A DNA stretch of 42,250 bases, taken from positions 1 to 42,250 of the forward strand of contig VXMH01000059.1 in assembly GCA_009841235.1 (NCBI GenBank), given 5' to 3'. The stretch is from Caldilineaceae bacterium SB0661_bin_32 (lineage in GTDB: Bacteria; Chloroflexota; Anaerolineae; Caldilineales; Caldilineaceae). Numbering within the stretch: position 1 is the first letter of the stretch; each line of letters starts with the position of its first letter. Below, in pieces: positions 36,591 through 42,250 of the stretch. Under the pieces are notes generated by a model that searched no databases, was not told the origin of the DNA, and worked only from the letters and a program-made list of their open reading frames with translations. The position numbers and the translations under genes were made by a program.

Positions 36591-36824
36591 CTATGCCTGA
36601 ACTTTGATCGTGCGCGCGTGCGTGATGTCACATGCCGTAACGGCCCGAATCTGCGATGGCTGCACCTCGGTGACAGCCGCCGTGCTGCTGTCCAGCGTCA
36701 GGAATTCCACAATAAAGGCCCTTCCTTCAGGATAGACATGCACGACCGTTCCCACATCGGATTTCCTCAGTCCGTCCTCAGGAACATCTGTGGTGAGCGC
36801 TACGCAATCGAACTCCTTAAACAT
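36591..36824 (-). CDS. DUF4926-domain small protein
   Basis: A 77-residue protein of the DUF4926 type: FDCVALTTDVPEDGL, then a GTVVHVYPEG turn and a VEF strand, typical of small SH3-like beta proteins. Function is unknown. Such genes often directly follow a DUF6883 gene, which is seen here: the interrupted DUF6883 frame ends at 36817, overlapping this start by eight bases. The ATG follows AAGGAG by six bases. The two are thought to form a toxin-antitoxin-like or polymorphic-toxin-associated pair in some genomes, which I cannot confirm. Confidence 0.75.
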   Translation of the reverse strand: MFKEFDCVALTTDVPEDGLRKSDVGTVVHVYPEGRAFIVEFLTLDSSTAAVTEVQPSQIRAVTACDITHARTIKVQA

Positions 36825-37170
36825 TGCTTCTCCTTAGTGGATAGGCCGTAATCAACCTGGGGATAGTACCCTGATTTTCGACGCCCCAAACTGCTCTGAC
36901 GAACGGATTTCGCCCGTCAGGCGTGTCGAGTCTGCCGTCCACAGTTTAGCGGATGCCATTGACGGTGTCTACAGTACTGACGACACGATGGCGCGAGGCA
37001 TGAGAACGAAGCGCCTCAGCCAATACCTCCCAGCGATCTCGATGAAACCCGAATCTCGAAAAGAAATCAGCTTTACTCATCCTTTGCGGATGGTCAAATG
37101 ATAGCAGATAGCCTGTCACTTTCAAGGGGTCAACATAAGCCAGTTCCGCGTTCGGTAGCTTCAAGGTCAT
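36817..37170 (-). pseudogene. DUF6883-domain gene interrupted by an in-frame stop
   Basis: The 5' part (37170-36946) encodes a DUF6883 start: LKLPNAELAYVDPLKV, then FDHPQRMSKADFFSRFGF and WEVLAEALRSHA. A TAA at 36948-36946 stops it after 74 residues. Reading on in the same frame gives the expected C-terminal half (TVDGRLDTPDGRNP, then AVWGV and IPRLITAYP) down to a TAA at 36817. The interrupting codon sits where homologues have Tyr, so a single base change from TAC or TAT explains it. It overlaps the DUF4926 start by eight bases. Either a recent nonsense mutation, read-through, or a sequencing error. Confidence 0.8.
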
Positions 37171-37327
37171 CGAAATTGCATATCCCCAAAATGCTGGAAG
37201 ACATCGAAGGCAGGGGGAATCCGGGCGAGACGCCAGCACGCCCATGGTGGGACCCGAGTAAACAGACTTGGACTCAGATTAAGCCTACTTGAAAGTTTGC
37301 CTGAACGTGAGGGAGGATGCGAGGACA

Positions 37328-37356
37328 GAGGAGCCCCCCTGACTGGAGGGCTCCTC
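37328..37356 (-). terminator. strong hairpin downstream of pepF
   Basis: GAGGAGCCC (37328-37336) and GGGCTCCTC (37348-37356) form a perfect nine-base stem, extendable by two inner G-C pairs. It lies 42 bases after the pepF stop on the minus strand. It lacks a run of T on that strand, so it is a probable but non-classical terminator or mRNA-stabilising stem. Confidence 0.5.
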
Positions 37357-37397
37357 GAACTAGCTGACGAACAACCCCGGATTCGACACCGGCTGTT

Positions 37398-39236
37398 TCA
37401 CGAATCCGTCATCGCCTCCAGCTCGTCGATCATATCCCGAATCACATCGAAGCCTGCCTGCCAGAAGTCGGGATCGGTCATGTCGATGCCGGCCTCCTCC
37501 AGAATCTCCTGCGGCCGTGCAGAGCCGCCGCGCGCCAGCATTCTCAGATAACCCGGCTTGAACGCGTCGCCCTCCTGCTGGTAACGCCGGAAAAGGGAGA
37601 GCACGAGCAGCTGCCCGAAACTGTAGGCATAGCAGTAGAAAGGCGCCTGGTAGATGTGCGGAATGCTGACCCACTCATATTGAAATTCGTCCGACAGCTC
37701 AACGCTGTCGCCGAACTGTTCCTGCAGGTTTTCAAAATAGAGACGCTCCAGTTCCTGCGGCGAGGCGTTCTCCTGGATGGCCCGATGCGCGTCCTCCTCG
37801 AAAACTGTAAAGAACGCCTGGCGCATCACTGTGGCGTAGATGTCGTCCACGCTGGCAGCCAGGATCTCCCGCCGCACCAGTGGGTCCTTCTCCTCGGCCA
37901 GCAACTGTTCGTTCATCACCATTTCCGCGAAAACTGACGCAGTTTCTGCCAGCGGCAGAGAGGAGTGCTGGGTCAGAATGGAGTGGTCCTCGGCCATCAT
38001 GCTGTGGACGGCGTGGCCCAGTTCGTGGGCGATGGTGGCGACGTCGCGCACCTTGTTGGTATAGTTCAGCAGGACAAAGGGTGTGATGCTCGGCATCACT
38101 GTGGCGCAGAAGGCGCCGGACCGCTTCCCTTTGCGCACCTCGCTGTCAACGTGGTTATCGTCGAAGACGCGCTGGGCCTTGCCGGCGAAATCGTGGTCGA
38201 AGCGGGTAAAGGTGTCCAGGACAAGCTCGACCGCATCGTCATAGGGAATGTCACGCGACGACTCCATCAGAGGCGCGTAAATGTCGTAGCGGCGCAATTT
38301 TTCCACACCCAGCCACTTTGCCTTGAGCGTGAAATAACGCTGGAATAGAGGGGCGTTGCCGCGGGCGACCTCCAACAGGGCCTGGACGGCTTCGTAGGGA
38401 ATGTCGTTGTTCAGATTGCGCACGGCGATCGGCGAACTGTAGCTGCGCAGCGTGACGTTCTCGTTATACCAGTCTCGCACCAGGTTGATATAGATCTGCG
38501 CCAGAATCGGCGCCTCTTCCTTGTACACTTTGTAAAGGGACCGGTAGGCGGCGGCGCGCATGTCGGGATCAGCCGAGTAGGCGTGTGCCATCACCTCTTC
38601 GCGGGTCATCCGCTTCAGCTCGCCGTCCACCTCCAGCGCAAACTCAAGCCTGTTCGTCAGCATCGAATAGATGGTTGTGAGCGCGCTGGCGCCATTGATG
38701 TTCTTCAGGTTGATAATGCGCTCTGAACTTTCTTCCAACATGTACGGCTTGGAAAGACGCATATCCTTCAGAAAGTGCCGAAAGTCCGCGTAGCCATCGC
38801 CGTCCGGCAGCAGGGCTTCGGCCTCTTCATCGTCCAGCCCCTTCCACCAGAGGCTGAAAAAGAGCATTCGATTCTCAATCTCCGCGCCAAGCTGACTCAT
38901 GCGGTTGGTGTAGGTGAGCGCGTCGGGGGATTGCGTATCAGACGAAAACCAGAGACTGCCGTATGCTAAGAGCCGGTAGACCTGCGTGCTGATATCTTCG
39001 TACTGTTGCATGGCGCGGATCAGCTTTGCCGGCGCCATCTTGGCAGAGAGCGCCTCGCGCAGCGACTCGAACGCGGCGACACTCTCTTCGACCTGCGCCA
39101 GCATCTCTTCGACGGCATCCGAAGAAGGGGCGATCGTTCCCGCCCCGTTTGCCTCGGGATCGGCCGGCACAAGTCTGGTGAGGTCCCAACCCGACATCTG
39201 GTAGCGTTCCCGTTTTTCTTCTGTGCGTACAGCCAT
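37398..39236 (-). CDS. pepF: oligoendopeptidase F
   Basis: A 612-residue cytoplasmic zinc metallopeptidase of family M3. The zinc site is HELGHAVH (HEXXH, about residue 395) with the third ligand Glu downstream in a LAETASVFAEMVMNE segment. The long helical N-terminal region (about 1-200) is typical of PepF, and length is normal. It degrades short peptides (about 7-17 residues). It lies 17 bases after the aconitase gene on the same strand and is probably co-transcribed. Confidence 0.95.
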   Translation of the reverse strand: MAVRTEEKRERYQMSGWDLTRLVPADPEANGAGTIAPSSDAVEEMLAQVEESVAAFESLREALSAKMAPAKLIRAMQQYEDISTQVYRLLAYGSLWFSSDTQSPDALTYTNRMSQLGAEIENRMLFFSLWWKGLDDEEAEALLPDGDGYADFRHFLKDMRLSKPYMLEESSERIINLKNINGASALTTIYSMLTNRLEFALEVDGELKRMTREEVMAHAYSADPDMRAAAYRSLYKVYKEEAPILAQIYINLVRDWYNENVTLRSYSSPIAVRNLNNDIPYEAVQALLEVARGNAPLFQRYFTLKAKWLGVEKLRRYDIYAPLMESSRDIPYDDAVELVLDTFTRFDHDFAGKAQRVFDDNHVDSEVRKGKRSGAFCATVMPSITPFVLLNYTNKVRDVATIAHELGHAVHSMMAEDHSILTQHSSLPLAETASVFAEMVMNEQLLAEEKDPLVRREILAASVDDIYATVMRQAFFTVFEEDAHRAIQENASPQELERLYFENLQEQFGDSVELSDEFQYEWVSIPHIYQAPFYCYAYSFGQLLVLSLFRRYQQEGDAFKPGYLRMLARGGSARPQEILEEAGIDMTDPDFWQAGFDVIRDMIDELEAMTDS

Positions 39237-39253
39237 AAGGCGTTATTCCCTTT

Positions 39254-42001
<2,748 letters not shown>

Positions 42002-42250
42002 TTCACCCCCTTGTAAATTGGTCTGACGGTGTCGCTATGCGCTGGCCGGGACGGAGAATCAGCGTCTCGCCAGCCTGATCTATTTCCTGATGGGCAGCCC
42101 TATGATACCCGTACTGAATACAGAAGGCATAATCTGGGGCCCCTCCGCAAACCAGAAGCGCCCCCCTGGCCCATGCCCTCCTCTCCACCTTCCCCCTCAA
42201 ACTCCGGCTGGCGGCGCGCAGGGAGCCGCCCACCAAGCGGACAGAGCACC
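42002..42250. other. upstream region of acnA, cut by window edge
   Basis: About 250 bases with the acnA ribosome binding site (next to 42001) and, on the minus strand, a weak TATCAT box near 42100. I see no gene: the open frame there has Arg/Ala-rich composition without a family look. Features further upstream are outside the window. Confidence 0.4.

Noticed and set aside
42003..42236. 77-residue minus-strand frame upstream of acnA
   Set aside because: Starts at a non-ATG codon without a ribosome binding site; composition is not protein-like.

Overview
This 42 kb window is GC-rich, densely packed bacterial chromosome, almost all of it housekeeping genes. Protein style points to a member of the Chloroflexota, probably an uncultured Anaerolineae/Caldilineae-like lineage. 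The hints are lipoproteins with an LLAAC-type lipobox followed by a Pro/Thr/Asp-rich linker, an actinobacterial/Chloroflexi-type malate dehydrogenase, a prohibitin-like SPFH protein next to yraN-miaA, and many GTG/TTG starts with GGGAGGT-like ribosome binding sites. The assignment is inference from protein style, not from a marker RNA; I saw no rRNA, tRNA, CRISPR array, insertion sequence or prophage.

Layout, left to right. Positions 1-470 hold a G-quadruplex-like run and the decayed remains of a small antitoxin-like gene. A radical SAM/helix-hairpin-helix DNA repair-type protein (minus strand) is divergent from dtd plus a small unknown gene. Its promoter is a perfect TTGACA-N17-TATAAT with a LexA/SOS-type palindrome in the spacer, and transcription should begin on the ATG itself. 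Next on the minus strand come mntA-hepT (a HEPN/nucleotidyltransferase toxin-antitoxin pair), purB and an RlmM-like rRNA methyltransferase, then a pair of ABC exporter half-transporters. guaB-purA (the two branches leaving IMP) are one base apart. hisE, hisF, hisA and hisH lie on the same strand from 13.5 to 21.3 kb, interleaved with a RelE-UvrD helicase fusion, a Na+/H+ antiporter and a histidine-phosphatase-like protein. HisA carries a C-terminal Nudix domain. A DUF402 protein overlaps hisH by four bases, and a nitrilase-fold protein lacking its catalytic cysteine lies upstream of it.

From 22.8 to 24.8 kb a plus-strand operon holds lspA-rluD-mazG-like. From 24.9 to 30.6 kb minus-strand genes follow: malate dehydrogenase, a two-domain GNAT, a YceI-like lipoprotein, an AttH/CrtC-like lipoprotein and a cystathionine gamma-synthase-type enzyme. 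The last is controlled by a clear SAM-I (S-box) riboswitch with an intrinsic terminator. From 31.2 to 36.5 kb the plus strand carries SPFH, yraN, miaA and a bifunctional RelA/SpoT homologue. A DUF6883/DUF4926 pair follows on the minus strand, with the DUF6883 gene interrupted by one in-frame TAA, then oligoendopeptidase F and aconitase.

The points most worth a second look are the SOS-type leaderless promoter of the radical SAM gene, the HisA-Nudix fusion with a degenerate Nudix box, the RelE-UvrD fusion, the nonsense-interrupted DUF6883 gene, the cysteine-less nitrilase and the SAM riboswitch. I do not see a large unknown multi-gene system here; the novelty is in fusions, altered active sites and regulation.
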